From: GCA-2786165 sp964625775
Lineage (GTDB): Bacteria > Pseudomonadota > Gammaproteobacteria > Legionellales > Legionellaceae
DNA length: 61,725 nt
Direction of reading: 5' to 3'
NCBI GenBank assembly: GCA_964625775.1
Contig: CAZVEH010000007.1
Location: 1-61,725, forward strand
Of the stretch, positions 33,875-42,373 are shown one piece after another. The notes below the pieces were generated by a model. It saw only the letters and a program-made list of their open reading frames with translations. It was not told the origin of the DNA and ran no database searches. Each line of letters begins with the position of its first letter. The stretch's first letter is position 1. The position numbers and the translations under genes are program-made.

Positions 33875-34960
33875 TTGAGTAAAAAAGTTATCGTAGGTAT
33901 GTCTGGTGGCGTTGATTCTTCTGTTGCCGCCTATTTATTAAAGCAGCAAGGATATGCGGTTGAAGGCTTGTTCATGAAAAATTGGGAACAAGACGATACC
34001 GAAGCGTATTGCCCTGCTGCGGTTGATCTGGCCGATGCTAGGGCTGTTTGCGATCGTTTAGATATTCCATTGCATGCGGTTAATTTTTCTGAGCAATATT
34101 GGCAACGTGTCTTTACCCATTTTTTAGATGAATATCAACAGGGACGCACACCCAATCCTGATGTCCTGTGTAATAAAGAAATCAAATTCAAAGCTTTTTT
34201 AGATCACGCTCTTAGTCTGGGGGCCGATTATATTGCCACAGGCCATTATGCCAAAACCACGCCAGCGGGTGACTTGGGTTTATTGTACAAAGCCAAAGAC
34301 CGGGATAAAGACCAAACCTACTTTTTACATGCCATTGACCCACGAGCATTAGCCAAAACCTTGTTTCCGATCGGTGATCACCTCAAATCTCATATCCGTG
34401 ATATTGCCTTAGAACAAGGCCTTACCACCCATAACAAAAAAGATTCTACAGGTATTTGTTTTATTGGTGAAAAACGCTTTAAAACCTTTCTCAATGAATT
34501 TTTACTCGCCCAGCCCGGCGATATCAAAGATACCTTTGGAACCACCATAGGTCAGCATGACGGCTTGATGTTTTACACTCTAGGGCAACGACAAGGGCTG
34601 GGGATTGGCGGGCTGCAACAGGCACAACACGAACCATGGTACGTGGTCGATAAAGACATGGCTCATAATACCCTGATCGTTGCTCAAGGACAGAATCACC
34701 CTATGCTCTTCGCCCAAGGGCTGATTTGTGGGCCGATTCATTGGCTCACTCAAGAGCCACCAGAACTTCCTCTGACCTGTCATGCAAAGACACGTTACCG
34801 CCAAACCGAGCAGCCCTGCGTGATCTCACCTGCAAATGGTCATGAGCATTATGTGATGTTTTCTGCACCCATGCGGGCGATCACACCCGGGCAATATGTG
34901 GTTTTTTATCAACAAAACCAATGCTTGGGTGGAGCAACCATCGAACACATTATTCGATAA
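33875..34960 (+). CDS. mnmA: tRNA-specific 2-thiouridylase MnmA
   Basis: This 361-residue enzyme thiolates U34 of Lys, Glu and Gln tRNAs with sulfur from the Tus relay. PP-loop: GMSGGVDSSVAAYLL. The catalytic cysteines are in NPDVLCNKEIKF and STGICFIGEKRF, and GHYAKT and KDQTYFLHAI are intact. The only start giving the family N-terminus is TTG at 33875 (TTG AGT AAA AAA), preceded by GTGAAG. Confidence 0.95.
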   Translation: MSKKVIVGMSGGVDSSVAAYLLKQQGYAVEGLFMKNWEQDDTEAYCPAAVDLADARAVCDRLDIPLHAVNFSEQYWQRVFTHFLDEYQQGRTPNPDVLCNKEIKFKAFLDHALSLGADYIATGHYAKTTPAGDLGLLYKAKDRDKDQTYFLHAIDPRALAKTLFPIGDHLKSHIRDIALEQGLTTHNKKDSTGICFIGEKRFKTFLNEFLLAQPGDIKDTFGTTIGQHDGLMFYTLGQRQGLGIGGLQQAQHEPWYVVDKDMAHNTLIVAQGQNHPMLFAQGLICGPIHWLTQEPPELPLTCHAKTRYRQTEQPCVISPANGHEHYVMFSAPMRAITPGQYVVFYQQNQCLGGATIEHIIR

Positions 34961-34964
34961 GATC

Positions 34965-34994
34965 GATATGTGATATCATGATACAAAACATATC
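34965..34994. other. Inverted repeat upstream of erpA
   Basis: Arms GATATGT and ACATATC with a 16-nt loop lie between mnmA and erpA, just before the erpA ribosome binding site. It may be an operator (for example for an Fe-S regulator) or chance. Confidence 0.35.
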
Positions 34995-35014
34995 TCTTTG
35001 ACTGGAGCTCACTC

Positions 35015-35407
35015 ATGGTCGTTGAACACCACCAAGCTGTGCCAAATACACCTCGTCCTATCATTCAATTGACGCATAGTGCTGCAGACAAAGTAGCCTC
35101 GTTGATTGCCGAAGAAGCGAATCCCAAGTTAAATTTACGGGCTTACATCACAGGTGGCGGATGTTCTGGTTATCAGTATGGATTTACATTCGATGAAAAC
35201 ATTCAAGAAGACGATACAGTCATCGAACAGGAAACATCCGATGCAAACACCAAAATCAAGCTTTTGGTCGATTGCATCAGTGTACAGTTGCTGGATGGTG
35301 CTGTGATTGACTATACCACTGGCATTCAAGAACAATTTGTCATTCGTAATCCCAACGCTAAAACCACCTGCGGTTGTGGATCATCTTTCAGCATTGACGA
35401 CGAGTAA
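35015..35407 (+). CDS. erpA: A-type iron-sulfur cluster carrier ErpA
   Basis: This 130-residue carrier delivers Fe-S clusters to targets such as isoprenoid enzymes. The three ligand cysteines are C50 (TGGGCSG), C119 and C121 (TTCGCGSSFSI). The N-terminal 15 residues (MVVEHHQAVPNTPRP) extend beyond the minimal family. A GGAG site supports the ATG at 35015. Confidence 0.92.
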   Translation: MVVEHHQAVPNTPRPIIQLTHSAADKVASLIAEEANPKLNLRAYITGGGCSGYQYGFTFDENIQEDDTVIEQETSDANTKIKLLVDCISVQLLDGAVIDYTTGIQEQFVIRNPNAKTTCGCGSSFSIDDE

Positions 35408-35439
35408 ATTCTTCTCGCCTACTGCGTGGTGAGTTCACT

Positions 35440-35472
35440 ACTCACCCGTTCGCCAAGCCGCTGATGCGGCTT
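35440..35472. repeat. Short repeat ACTCACCCGTTCGCC with AAGCCGC/GCGGCTT stem
   Basis: The same sequence block occurs inverted at 40523-40560, on the other side of the L,D-transpeptidase, dnaQ and mfd genes. It contains the stem AAGCCGC-TGAT-GCGGCTT (arms slightly imperfect). It probably belongs to a dispersed repeat family. Confidence 0.7.
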
Positions 35473-35526
35473 ACAGTAGTTACTTACGCCAATCGATTTT
35501 GGTCGGCTGTGCAGTTACAAGATGAG

Positions 35527-36042
35527 TTAATAAGGCTTGATCACAACGGTTGTACCTGTTTTTATAAAATTATGGTAGAGCCACTTAGCATCTTGCGGAG
35601 AAACCCGCACACATCCATGACTGGCATTATAGTTTGGGACGTCATGTGAACCGTGGATCCCATAATATTTGGTGAAAAACATACAATATGGCATAGGCGC
35701 GCCACCTCTTCCTAATGGATAGCGACTGGAACGACATCCTGCGCCTCCTTTGTAGGTGATAGCAAAAGTTCCAGTTGGAGTCTTACATTGACGCCGAGTA
35801 TCATGACAATAAGCACGACCTCCAGAGCCACGACCTGATCTGACCACATCACCATTGGCATCAATCGCTCGCCACTGATGAGTCCGTGGACTAAATACAA
35901 AGCGTTCAGCACTCGCCACATCGTATCCATATAAATCGACAGGTGATTGCGCTGCTGTATTGGTCCATAATAAAAGAGAGGTCACCATGAGCGATGTCAC
36001 TAATGCAGGTTTGTTCCAGTGAGAGGCTTTGTGTTGCTTCAT
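35527..36042 (-). CDS. Periplasmic L,D-transpeptidase (YkuD family)
   Basis: This is a 171-residue protein with a signal peptide (positive start MKQHKASHWNK, hydrophobic VTSLMVTSLLLW, cleavage near TAAQS). The YkuD catalytic site is complete: H130 in IHGSHD and C144 in ASHGCVRVSP. It should form 3-3 peptidoglycan crosslinks or attach proteins to the wall. It is close in size to Legionella EnhA-type proteins (from memory). It is a single gene with a palindromic repeat upstream. Confidence 0.9.
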   Translation of the reverse strand: MKQHKASHWNKPALVTSLMVTSLLLWTNTAAQSPVDLYGYDVASAERFVFSPRTHQWRAIDANGDVVRSGRGSGGRAYCHDTRRQCKTPTGTFAITYKGGAGCRSSRYPLGRGGAPMPYCMFFTKYYGIHGSHDVPNYNASHGCVRVSPQDAKWLYHNFIKTGTTVVIKPY

Positions 36043-36122
36043 GATTCATCCTTAAATCAACCACATTATGTATAATTATAGTACAATAATTGGTTTATTT
36101 ATAAACAAATATGAAAAAACAC

Positions 36123-36173
36123 GTAACTCCCCACGTCATCCCGAGCGCAGCGAGGGATGACGTGGGGAGTTAC
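36123..36173. repeat. Symmetrical palindromic repeat
   Basis: This 51-bp copy has 20-nt arms identical to 2429-2479, but the 11-nt centre (GAGCGCAGCGA) is in the opposite orientation. It lies between the L,D-transpeptidase and dnaQ genes. Confidence 0.9.
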
Positions 36174-36230
36174 AAAAACACCTACTCCTAAATAGAAATC
36201 ACAACTTTAATAGTTCATGCTGCAACGTCG

Positions 36231-36902
36231 TTATTTCCCCTGGAATTGCTGCATAAAAGCGTGATGACGTGACAACTCATCTGCATTGGCATAATAAATC
36301 GGTGAGGTTGAGCTCAATTGGGTTTCAGCCACTTGAACGGTTTTGACGTCAGATTCAGTCATCTCAACCTCTCCAAACAAGTCGGTTTGTCCACCGGTCA
36401 TGGCCAAATAGACTTGCGCTAAGATCTGCGCATCCAATAAGGCGCCGTGTAATTGGCGATTGGCATTGTCCACATCATAGCGTTTACACAAAGCATCTAA
36501 TGAATTACGCTGCCCAGGGTATTTTTTTCTGGCCATCATCAACGTATCAATGACCGCACAGTGGTCTTCAATTCGAGCCGGATGACTCATATGCTTTAAC
36601 TCAGCATTCAAAAAGCCCAAGTCAAACACTGCATTATGAATGATGAGTTCCGCTTGATCGATAAATTGCATAAACTCACCGTGAATAGCTTTAAACTCAG
36701 GTTTGTCTTGCAGAAACTGATCACTGATGCCATGCACTTTAAATGCACCCTGATCAACATCACGTTTTGGATTCAAGTAGGTATGAAACGTTCGGCCTGT
36801 TAATTTGCGATTAACCAATTCTACACAACCAATCTCGATCACTCGATGGCCAAATTCGTGTCCTATGCCTGTTGTTTCAGTATCCAAAGCAATTTGTCGC
36901 AT
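36231..36902 (-). CDS. dnaQ: DNA polymerase III epsilon subunit (3'-5' proofreading exonuclease)
   Basis: This 223-residue DEDDh exonuclease has Exo I LDTETTGI, Exo II HNAVFDLGFLN and Exo III HGALLDAQILAQVY. A clamp-binding motif (QTDLFG) follows the domain, and the C-terminal segment binds the alpha subunit. AGAGG precedes the ATG. It is divergent from mfd across about 80 bases. Confidence 0.95.
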   Translation of the reverse strand: MRQIALDTETTGIGHEFGHRVIEIGCVELVNRKLTGRTFHTYLNPKRDVDQGAFKVHGISDQFLQDKPEFKAIHGEFMQFIDQAELIIHNAVFDLGFLNAELKHMSHPARIEDHCAVIDTLMMARKKYPGQRNSLDALCKRYDVDNANRQLHGALLDAQILAQVYLAMTGGQTDLFGEVEMTESDVKTVQVAETQLSSTSPIYYANADELSRHHAFMQQFQGK

Positions 36903-36981
36903 CTATCAATCCTCTTTTATTAGCCCCTAAGTCCAGCTATACTTGCCGGTCTTATGCGCAACGGCTGTAATTAATTTATTT

Positions 36982-39900
36982 ATGTCAAACACCCTGTTGA
37001 TCACTGATGATACCATAAACCAAGCCAATTGGGGGCAATTATACGGCAGCAGCTTGCCTCTGGCTTTGGCTGAACTTTGCCAAAAAACCCCTGGCATTAA
37101 GTTGCTGATCACACCAGACAATTGGTATGCAAAACAATTATTAGACGAATTACAGTTTTTTTTAAAAGATACCCCAGATACTCAAGACATTCTAGTGTTT
37201 CCAGATTGGGAAACCCTGCCTTATGATCAATTTTCCCCACATCAAGACATCATTTCTGAACGGTTAGCAACACTAAATCAGTTACAACATATGAAAACTG
37301 CAGTGGTGATCACATCCATCAACACGTTGATGCACCGACTTTGCCCGCCCCGTTTTGTTCAGCAACATAGTTTGGTCTTACGCTGTCAACAATCCCTAGA
37401 GATAGATTCATTTCGTCAATTACTGATTCAAGCAGGTTATCATGCCGTCAACACGGTGCTCGAACATGGCGAATTCGCTATCCGAGGCGCTATCTTAGAT
37501 ATTTACCCCATGGGCAGTCCCCTGCCATTTCGTATCGAATTGTTTGATACCACGATTGAAAGTTTACGCCGCTTTCACCCTGACACCCAACGCACTGTGG
37601 ATTTGATTGACCGCATCGATATTTTACCTGCACGTGAAATGCCCCTGAGTGAAGCGGGGATCGCTTTATTTCGCCAGGCTTTTCGCAATGAATTCTCTGG
37701 AAATCCAAGTCTAAACCCCCTGTATACGGCTGTGACTTCCGGGCAGATTCCTTCCGGTATCGAATATTACCTACCTTTGTTCTTTGAGAAAACAGCCAGT
37801 TTTTTTGAGTATTTACCCGAAGAAACTACAGTTTGTTTTATTGAAGATATCCCCAATTGTGCCGAGCAATTTTGGCAAGATATACAACATCGTTTTGATC
37901 AACGAAAACACGATGTGATGCGTCCAATTTTGGACCCACAACGTTGTTTTTTATCTCCAATTGAGCTGCTCACAGCCACCAAGCACTATCCAAGGTTCAA
38001 GCTATCTCAAAGCGCATTTGAGTATAAAAAATCCATTCATTTCAATGTGGCGCAACCGCCAGAGCTGCCGATTGATCGCCAAAATCCTGAACCACTACAT
38101 CGGTTATGCACGTGGTTACAGCACCCCAATCGACGGTATTTGATCGTAGTAGAGTCTGCTGGGCGACGGGAACTCGTGCAAGACTTATTGAAACAATCTC
38201 ATGTTCAACCAAAATTTCAACCTTCATGGTCTGCTTTTTTACAAGACACCGCACCCATCAACCTCACTGTGGGCATGCTTAATTTTGGGGCAGAATTACC
38301 CCATCTTTCTATCATTGTTGAGTCGCAGCTATTTGGACAACAAGCCACCCCACAACAGAGAAAAACCAGCAAAACGGTTGATCCTGATCTGATCATTCGT
38401 GATTTGGCCGAGTTACGTATTGGGGCACCAGTGGTTCATTTGGATTTCGGAGTAGGACGCTACCAAGGTTTACAAACGTTTGTCCACGATGGATTGTCCA
38501 ATGAATTTTTGATCCTGACTTATGCCGGCAATGACAAAATTTATGTCCCCGTGACTTCGTTACATTTGATCAGTCGTTACACAGGCTCAGATTCTGAACA
38601 TGCGCCCTTGCATCGACTGGGTTCCGACGTCTGGCAAAAAGAAAAGAAAAAAGCTGCGGAAAAAATCCATGATGTGGCTATCGAGTTATTAGAAATTTAT
38701 GCCAAACGAGCACAAGCACCAGGGTTTTCGTACACGCTCCATGCCATGGACTACCAACGTTTTTCCGCCGGGTTTCCTTTTACATTAACCACTGATCAAC
38801 ATTTGGCGATAGAGCAAATCAAACAAGATATGCAATCACCTAGACCCATGGACAGACTTATTTGCGGCGATGTGGGTTTTGGTAAAACTGAAGTTGCTAT
38901 GCGCGCCGCATTTATTGCAGCGCGAGACGGCAAACAAGTTTGCGTGCTTGCACCTACCACTTTGCTCGCTGATCAACATTTTGAAACATTTCGCGATCGC
39001 TTTGCTGATTTCCCCATTACCATTGAATTATTGTCACGATTTCGCAGCGACAAACAAGCCGCACAAGTCATTGCAGGCCTAGCGTCTGGCCAAGTCGATA
39101 TCGTTATTGGCACGCATAAATTATTTCAAAAATCGGTTCAATTTCATCATTTGGGCTTATTAATTATTGACGAAGAACATCGTTTCGGCGTCAAACAAAA
39201 AGAATATATGAAAACGTTACGCACGGATGTCGACTTACTCTGTATGACCGCAACCCCTATTCCGCGTACCTTAAACATGTCCATGGCAGGCATCCGCGAT
39301 ATATCCCTGATTGCCACTCCCCCTGCCAAACGGCTTGCTATCAAAACATTCTGGCAAGAACGAACCAATACCACTATCGTCGAAGCGGTTTTGCGAGAAA
39401 TTTTGCGCGGCGGTCAGGTGTTTTTCCTCCATAATAATGTCCAAACCATTGGCCGCATTGCGGAAGACTTACAAACACTGGTACCCCAAGCCAAAATCCG
39501 TTATGCGCATGGGCAAATGCGCGAACGCGAACTTGAACGCATCATGTCAGATTTTTATCATCACCAATTTAATGTATTGGTGTGTACCACCATTATTGAA
39601 ACGGGCATCGATATTCCAACAGCAAATACCATTATTATTGATCGTGCTGATATGTTTGGATTGGCTCAACTCCACCAATTACGAGGACGCGTTGGTCGTT
39701 CTCACCATCAAGCCTATGCCTATTTACTCACACCATCCGATAAACACTTGACGTCCGATGCCATCAAGCGCTTAGAAGCAATCGTCTCACTAGAAGATTT
39801 AGGTGCTGGTTTCACGTTGGCCACACATGACATGGAAATTCGAGGAGCTGGCGAATTATTAGGTGAAGAACAAAGTGGCAATATGCATGCCATTGGCTTT

Positions 39901-40425
39901 AGTCTCTTTATGGAAATGCTGGACAAAGCCGTGTCAGATTTAAAATCAGGTAAAACACCCGAGTTAAATGCGCCGATTCAGCATGGACCTGAGATTGATT
40001 TACGCATCTCCACAGTCATTCCAGAAGACTATATCGGCGATGTTCACCTGCGTTTGATTTTCTACAAACGTATCGCGCATGCCAAATCCGAAGAGCAATT
40101 GCACGAACTGCAAATTGAACTTATTGATCGTTTTGGCTTGTTGCCACCTTCTGTGAAACATTTGTTTTTGATCACCAAACTCAAGGGATTGGCCTGCAGG
40201 GTGGGCATTCATAAAATTCAAGTTTCTGGTCAACAGGGAAAATTAGACTTTGAACCAGAACCTCGCATCAATCCGGCTACCGTCATCAAATTGATCCAAG
40301 TACAAAGCCAACGTTATCAGCTCAATGGCCCTTCACGCTTTTGCTTCAAGCTAGATGCCAGCGAACCTGAAGACAAAATTAAAGAAATATCTGATTTGCT
40401 TTTATTGCTAGCACAAATCGTCTAA
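36982..40425 (+). CDS. mfd: Transcription-repair coupling factor Mfd
   Basis: This 1147-residue translocase displaces RNA polymerase stalled at DNA damage and recruits UvrA. The UvrB-like N-terminal module (DWETLPYDQFSPHQD) precedes the RNAP-interacting domain (GAPVVHLDFGVGRYQGL). The RecG-like motor has Walker A GDVGFGKTEVA, IDEEHRFGV, TATPIPRTL and the QLRGRVGRS motif VI. The C-terminal TRCF domain is present. The ATG at 36982 matches the family length (E. coli about 1148); no ribosome binding site is evident, and a TTG at 36943 is in frame. Confidence 0.96.
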   Translation: MSNTLLITDDTINQANWGQLYGSSLPLALAELCQKTPGIKLLITPDNWYAKQLLDELQFFLKDTPDTQDILVFPDWETLPYDQFSPHQDIISERLATLNQLQHMKTAVVITSINTLMHRLCPPRFVQQHSLVLRCQQSLEIDSFRQLLIQAGYHAVNTVLEHGEFAIRGAILDIYPMGSPLPFRIELFDTTIESLRRFHPDTQRTVDLIDRIDILPAREMPLSEAGIALFRQAFRNEFSGNPSLNPLYTAVTSGQIPSGIEYYLPLFFEKTASFFEYLPEETTVCFIEDIPNCAEQFWQDIQHRFDQRKHDVMRPILDPQRCFLSPIELLTATKHYPRFKLSQSAFEYKKSIHFNVAQPPELPIDRQNPEPLHRLCTWLQHPNRRYLIVVESAGRRELVQDLLKQSHVQPKFQPSWSAFLQDTAPINLTVGMLNFGAELPHLSIIVESQLFGQQATPQQRKTSKTVDPDLIIRDLAELRIGAPVVHLDFGVGRYQGLQTFVHDGLSNEFLILTYAGNDKIYVPVTSLHLISRYTGSDSEHAPLHRLGSDVWQKEKKKAAEKIHDVAIELLEIYAKRAQAPGFSYTLHAMDYQRFSAGFPFTLTTDQHLAIEQIKQDMQSPRPMDRLICGDVGFGKTEVAMRAAFIAARDGKQVCVLAPTTLLADQHFETFRDRFADFPITIELLSRFRSDKQAAQVIAGLASGQVDIVIGTHKLFQKSVQFHHLGLLIIDEEHRFGVKQKEYMKTLRTDVDLLCMTATPIPRTLNMSMAGIRDISLIATPPAKRLAIKTFWQERTNTTIVEAVLREILRGGQVFFLHNNVQTIGRIAEDLQTLVPQAKIRYAHGQMRERELERIMSDFYHHQFNVLVCTTIIETGIDIPTANTIIIDRADMFGLAQLHQLRGRVGRSHHQAYAYLLTPSDKHLTSDAIKRLEAIVSLEDLGAGFTLATHDMEIRGAGELLGEEQSGNMHAIGFSLFMEMLDKAVSDLKSGKTPELNAPIQHGPEIDLRISTVIPEDYIGDVHLRLIFYKRIAHAKSEEQLHELQIELIDRFGLLPPSVKHLFLITKLKGLACRVGIHKIQVSGQQGKLDFEPEPRINPATVIKLIQVQSQRYQLNGPSRFCFKLDASEPEDKIKEISDLLLLLAQIV

Positions 40426-40522
40426 AGCGGAGCAGATGCATCATTCAGACGATTTGTTTCACCTAGTATCGATCATATCAACCGCTCACCCCACAGGAAC
40501 AAAGGCTTACATTCAAATGCTT

Positions 40523-40560
40523 TAGCCGCATAAGCGGCTCCTCAGGGCGAACGGGTGAGT
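40523..40560. repeat. Inverted copy of the ACTCACCCGTTCGCC repeat
   Basis: It reads TAGCCGCATAAGCGGCT, then GGGCGAACGGGTGAGT. The last block is the reverse complement of 35440-35454. It lies directly after mfd and at the end of the duplicated membrane protein gene. Confidence 0.7.
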
Positions 40561-40562
40561 TG

Positions 40563-41471
40563 TTACTGGAACGCAGGGGCAGATGGGCGTGCTACAGCTT
40601 GAGGAATGAGCGCGGTATTATCTTGGGCTCCAGATACTCTATCAAAAAAACTCTGAATATGATGGATAGGGGATTTTTCACCACCAGACGTTAATTTAGC
40701 AGCAGCCCAGCCTGCGAGTACGCAAAAAATTGCAATTTTATCTAATTGAAATAAAGTGGCAGCAGCAAATAACCCTAAGCCTACTAAAATATCCATGACA
40801 GATGAAACCAAAGCTTTTGCTCGATAGGACCTTGTTTGAGCTGGGTCCATGTCTATTTGATTAATTTGAGATATTCTTGCAGTAAGAGGCACAGTGAAAA
40901 ACATAGTCGCGGTTGTTGTAGTTAGCTGACCCACATATGGCAAGGGAAATTGCGTAGCTATAGCCACAAGACCATAAAAACTAGCCCTAAGGGTATCGGT
41001 TACATTAGCGCTTAATGAGCTAAATATATTCTGTCTGTTTGTTGGGTAATCTTTTTGGTTGGTTGAAAATAAATCTTCTAGATGTTCAATTGGTGACGCA
41101 TTTCCAAGATTTATAAATTTGGACACACAAAAAGAAACTAAAAACAAAAAACAAGCGGTTTGCCCAACTGCAAATCCAATCGAATACGTTGCTGCAAAAA
41201 TGCTAATGTTTACAATTGCTTTGACGGCAGCGCGAGCATAATAATGAGAACGCTGCTGTTCAATGTTTTGATGCTCACTTGAAATTTCAGAGATTTGATT
41301 CCACCTAGAGAATAAAGGTATAGCAGCTGATACCAATGCGAGTGGTGGGGACATGGTACCAATTAAAGGTGCACCAACGGATAAGGAAGCACCAATTAAT
41401 CCGTACCAAGCGGTTAATCCCGTCTCAGTTAAGTTAGTTCTTGATGCTGAAAATAAAGTTTCTCTACTCAT
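40563..41471 (-). CDS. Membrane protein built from two tandem homologous halves, unknown function
   Basis: This is a 302-residue protein in which residues about 5-135 and 148-280 are homologous. FSASRTNLTETGLTAWYGLIG pairs with FSSLSANVTDTLRASFYGLVA, the ISEISS region with ISQINQ, YYARAAVKAIVNISIFAA with YRAKALVSSVMDILVGLGLFAA, and SPIEHLEDLFS with SPIHHIQSFFD. Each half has about four hydrophobic segments. A Pro/Ala-rich tail follows. There is no signal peptide or known motif. AAGGA lies six bases before the ATG. It is a single gene in a repeat-rich region. Membrane-inserted effector or small carrier are both possible; I cannot choose between them. Confidence 0.68.
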   Translation of the reverse strand: MSRETLFSASRTNLTETGLTAWYGLIGASLSVGAPLIGTMSPPLALVSAAIPLFSRWNQISEISSEHQNIEQQRSHYYARAAVKAIVNISIFAATYSIGFAVGQTACFLFLVSFCVSKFINLGNASPIEHLEDLFSTNQKDYPTNRQNIFSSLSANVTDTLRASFYGLVAIATQFPLPYVGQLTTTTATMFFTVPLTARISQINQIDMDPAQTRSYRAKALVSSVMDILVGLGLFAAATLFQLDKIAIFCVLAGWAAAKLTSGGEKSPIHHIQSFFDRVSGAQDNTALIPQAVARPSAPAFQ

Positions 41472-41676
41472 TTTTGATCCTTAAATTACAAAAAAAGCAA
41501 TCTTATACTCAAATTGACCTAAAGTAAATCTTTGTGGATTATTTAATTATATTTTGTTTTAAACAGCACTTTGCAAGTTATGTGATCAACTCCTCAAAAA
41601 ATAATTGGGTTGCGAATTGCGGGATCAACGCTAACATCAGGGTGAGATCACCTCTGAATAAATATTAGTCTAATCT

Positions 41677-41764
41677 TCGTCTTTGCGAACGAAGTGACGC
41701 AATCCAGCTCGACTCTCAATTGAAATACCGATCTAGATTGCTTCGCTATCGCTCGCAAAGACGA
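41677..41764. repeat. Inverted repeat of the TTTGCGAxCGAAG...GCAATC type
   Basis: The left arm is CGTCTTTGCGAACGAAGTGA then CGCAATCCAG. The right arm is CTAGATTGCTTCGC then TATCGCTCGCAAAGACG. It resembles the dispersed TTGCGAGCGAAGC...GCAATC elements common in genomes of intracellular proteobacteria (from memory). Confidence 0.75.
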
Positions 41765-42009
41765 TGTATCGCTTTAAGTGATACAAATTAATTCACTCAT
41801 GCGGTTGCCCTGACGCTAACATGCATTGATCAATGTTGAATACACATTGCAATACATGAGGATGTTCACTTGTTTCGTGTAGCGCAACCTCGCAATTCGC
41901 CCTGCTTCTTGCGGGCTACGTTGATCAAAAACACCTAGCGCCTGTTATAAGCTCATCATGCTGTACCTAAGACTCATTAAATTTAGATTAAGATGCGGTT
42001 ACCTTCACT

Positions 42010-42038
42010 TTGTCATCCGCAGCAAAATCGGATATACT
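42010..42038 (+). promoter_or_regulatory. Promoter of tRNA-Ser
   Basis: TTGTCA (42010-42015), a 17-bp spacer and TATACT (42033-42038), followed by a GC-rich discriminator (GCGACCG) as in stringently controlled stable-RNA promoters. Confidence 0.75.
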
Positions 42039-42056
42039 TGCGACCGCAGGTCTGGA

Positions 42057-42144
42057 GGAGAGGTGGCCGAGTGGCTGAAGGCGCACGCCTGGAAAGTGTG
42101 TATACGGCAACGTATCGAGGGTTCGAATCCCTCTCTCTCCGCCA
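42057..42144 (+). tRNA. tRNA-Ser(GGA)
   Basis: This is an 88-nt class II tRNA. The acceptor stem GGAGAGG pairs with TCTCTCC (one G-U), then G and an encoded CCA. The anticodon stem is CACGC/GTGTG with loop CTGGAAA, giving anticodon GGA (reads UCC and UCU). A long variable arm (TATAC-GGCAAC-GTATC type) and T arm GAGGG-TTCGAAT-CCCTC complete the fold. Confidence 0.96.
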
Positions 42145-42183
42145 TCACACACTGTCTTTCTTGATGAAAAAAATAAAGGAAGA

Positions 42184-42212
42184 TTGCCATTTTTCTTGCA
42201 TCTCTCTATAAT
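42184..42212 (+). promoter_or_regulatory. Promoter of the permease with a long leader
   Basis: TTGCCA (42184-42189), a 17-bp spacer and a perfect TATAAT (42207-42212). The transcript would carry about 155 bases before the GTG at 42374. That leader includes the inverted repeat GAAACTT (from about 42305) / AAGTTTC. Confidence 0.62.
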
Positions 42213-42373
42213 CTGAAACAAGAAGACTCAGATCTCTTCTCACGTGTGGATTAGTCAGGTTTATCTAACTTAATCCTTTGATTCCAATAAGAAAATGGTT
42301 GATTGAAACTTTCAGATGCGTTCTATGGTGAACCTATCCGAAGTTTCTAGTCCTATCTAACACGAGATAATTT

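Larger units (their letters stand above)
41472..42056. other. Repeat-rich intergenic region before tRNA-Ser
   Basis: I see no convincing gene in these 585 bases. It contains an inverted repeat at 41677-41764, an outer inverted pair at 41607-41630 and 41882-41927 (GGTTGCGAATTGCGGGATCAACG-like against its complement), two copies of CGCTAACAT, and the tRNA promoter at 42010-42038. The layout suggests repeats nested within repeats. Confidence 0.6.

Noticed and set aside
42145..42373. Lysine riboswitch or T-box before the permease
   Set aside because: I could not find the conserved core of either class (no T-box motif, no lysine-box core), so only a generic structured leader is reported.
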